In this document: one piece after another, positions 31,610 through 32,836 of the stretch
Position numbering within the stretch: the first letter of the stretch is position 1
How the letters are laid out: each line of letters opens with the position of its first letter
NCBI GenBank assembly: GCA_001574975.1
Contig: KQ965816.1
Span: 192,974 to 225,809, forward strand
Length of the DNA stretch: 32,836 nt
Source: Gonapodya prolifera JEL478
Taxonomy: Eukaryota > Monoblepharomycota > Monoblepharidomycetes > Monoblepharidales > Gonapodyaceae
Direction of reading: 5' to 3'
Position numbers and translations under genes: made by a program
Notes under the pieces: generated by a model
Seen by the model: only the letters and a program-made list of their open reading frames with translations
Databases searched by the model: none
Told to the model about the DNA's origin: nothing

Positions 31610-32836
31610 TTATCTTTACCCCCTGAAACACCGACCAGAAAATCGCTGGAAAAAGAGAAGGAGGAAGAGAAAGCCGCCCGGCAAGAGCTGCGATTTGCGA
31701 GGACAGACACGAGACACAAGGCAGCATAAGCAGGCCGCGGGAGAGCGGCAGGACGCGGGTGCAACCCTTTTTTGATACGAGCATTGCGCCTTCCTTTCCT
31801 TTTTTGGGGCGGTTGGAGCAATCAGGAGTGTGGTGTTTGCCTGTGTTGGCAAGGGTGTTGGGTGTCATTGCAAAGAACATGCCCAGATAATTATGTACGA
31901 TTAACCAGGAAGGAAAGGACCAATTTTCATCATATCCAGGGGACTGGTGACACTGGAAAGGGGGATTTGTGGCCTGTGCGCACAATTGAGACTGCTACAG
32001 TTTCTTGTACACGTGATTTCAACATTTGGCAGCCATTCACCTGCACCAACTCGCATCTGGCTTTGAAAACCTCTCTATCTGGTACCTCTTTGTGACTTCT
32101 CCCTCTCCGCGCTCTTGCTTGGTCCACCGGCGTCAATGGTAAGTCATGGTTGTCTTTGGCGGAATTTAGGTGCCTGGGTGAGCAAGACAGCAGCCAGAGA
32201 CACACTTCAACATAGTAAAGGAGTTGTCAGAGGACATAATGGACATGGGGGCGTGTGTTGGTGAACTGCTTGGCATCATGATGGCATTGGCAAAATGCGG
32301 GAGCATGGTTTGCCAGCTCGGACGCAGGCATGGAATGGGACACAATGGAGAATGTCACACTGACATCCACTAACGTGGAGTATATAGTGTAGTATGAGTG
32401 TTGGGTATTAGCTACTGTGCCACTACTGTGGCCGCGGGTTTACATGTGCACACCTTCAGGATGCGCCCTAAGTTTGGCATCACGTTCCTGCAGGTGAGTT
32501 CCATGCACACTACAACTTGTTTGTATATTTGATCACACATACACGTTGCTGCAGATTAGAGGCTCATGCAGCTCACCTAGGTTGTGTAGTGTGGCGGAAC
32601 TACTACAGTCCGCCAGGGAGTGGTCCGAAGGGATTGGCGTTGTGGGCGCCGGTAGGCGTCGTGACCACAGTAGCCCTCGGAACCGGTCAATATATAGCAC
32701 ATGTACTAGACGAACAACAGAGCTATTCCATACTCAAAACTAATCTTACCCTAACGACTAACTCCCGTAGTAACCCTACTACATTTGGGGAGACGACCGG
32801 AGGACTCGTAGCAACGAGCCTTCAGGCTGGGTGAAG
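31610..32836. other. Right-end stretch without a supportable gene
   Basis: About 1.2 kb with no recognisable protein family on either strand. The end (about 32390-32836) contains TATA-like words (GTATATAGTG near 32380, CAATATATAGCAC near 32690). A plus-strand frame of 105 codons with no known motif runs to within two bases of the window end. This could be the edge of a transposable element (LTR-like) that continues outside the window, but I cannot define termini or a target duplication. Confidence 0.4.

Noticed and set aside
32393-32836. LTR retrotransposon end.
   Set aside because: TATA-like words and an open frame are present, but no terminal repeat, primer-binding site or gag/pol motif can be shown within the window.

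Overview
The window is eukaryotic nuclear DNA, most likely fungal. Its genes are cut by many short GT-AG introns, mostly about 55-100 bp. The gene set is fungal: a mitochondrial arginine-type carbamoyl-phosphate synthase large chain, a Cdc14 phosphatase, a Bni1/SepA/diaphanous-type formin, F-box and ankyrin proteins, and a SARAF (DUF1183) homologue. A hyaluronan-synthase-like glycosyltransferase and remnants of a fungal-type kinase would fit an early-diverging (chytrid-like) fungus or a basidiomycete. I cannot decide the lineage from sequence alone. TGA ends the CPS reading frame, so the standard code applies.

Layout. 1-360 holds a short repeat cluster with a 17-bp hairpin. About 0.97-4.2 kb holds two AT-richer glycosyltransferase loci, apparently without introns and on the minus strand: a GT25-family frame and a broken hyaluronan-synthase-like GT2 gene. 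A small RING/TRAF-type zinc-finger gene follows at 4.3-5.0 kb, then an AT-rich element at 5.1-5.4 kb. The next four loci are all damaged: a fungal kinase relic (5.4-6.7 kb), an alpha/beta hydrolase with one in-frame stop (7.5-9.1 kb), a SARAF-like gene with a frameshift and two stops (9.5-10.6 kb), and an F-box/ankyrin pseudogene (11.0-12.4 kb). From 12.6 to 30.0 kb the genes are intact: F-box/ankyrin (480 aa), F-box (331 aa, 3 exons), formin (about 1619 aa, 21 exons), cdc14 (574 aa, 8 exons) and CPS large chain (1257 aa, 11 exons). A third, frame-disrupted F-box/ankyrin relative lies at 30.6-31.5 kb, and the last 1.3 kb has no gene I can support.

How the genes relate. The formin and cdc14 are divergent, separated by about 0.5 kb. 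Both families act in cytokinesis and polarity in model yeasts. cdc14 and CPS are convergent, with about 170 bp between their stop codons. CPS makes carbamoyl phosphate for arginine synthesis in mitochondria and is not functionally linked to its neighbours. The main pattern is the contrast between a decayed left flank and an intact conserved core, with members of one F-box/ankyrin family at both edges. I found no CRISPR, operon-like or clearly new defence system. Exon structures were worked out by hand from reading-frame phase and splice signals; no transcript data were available.
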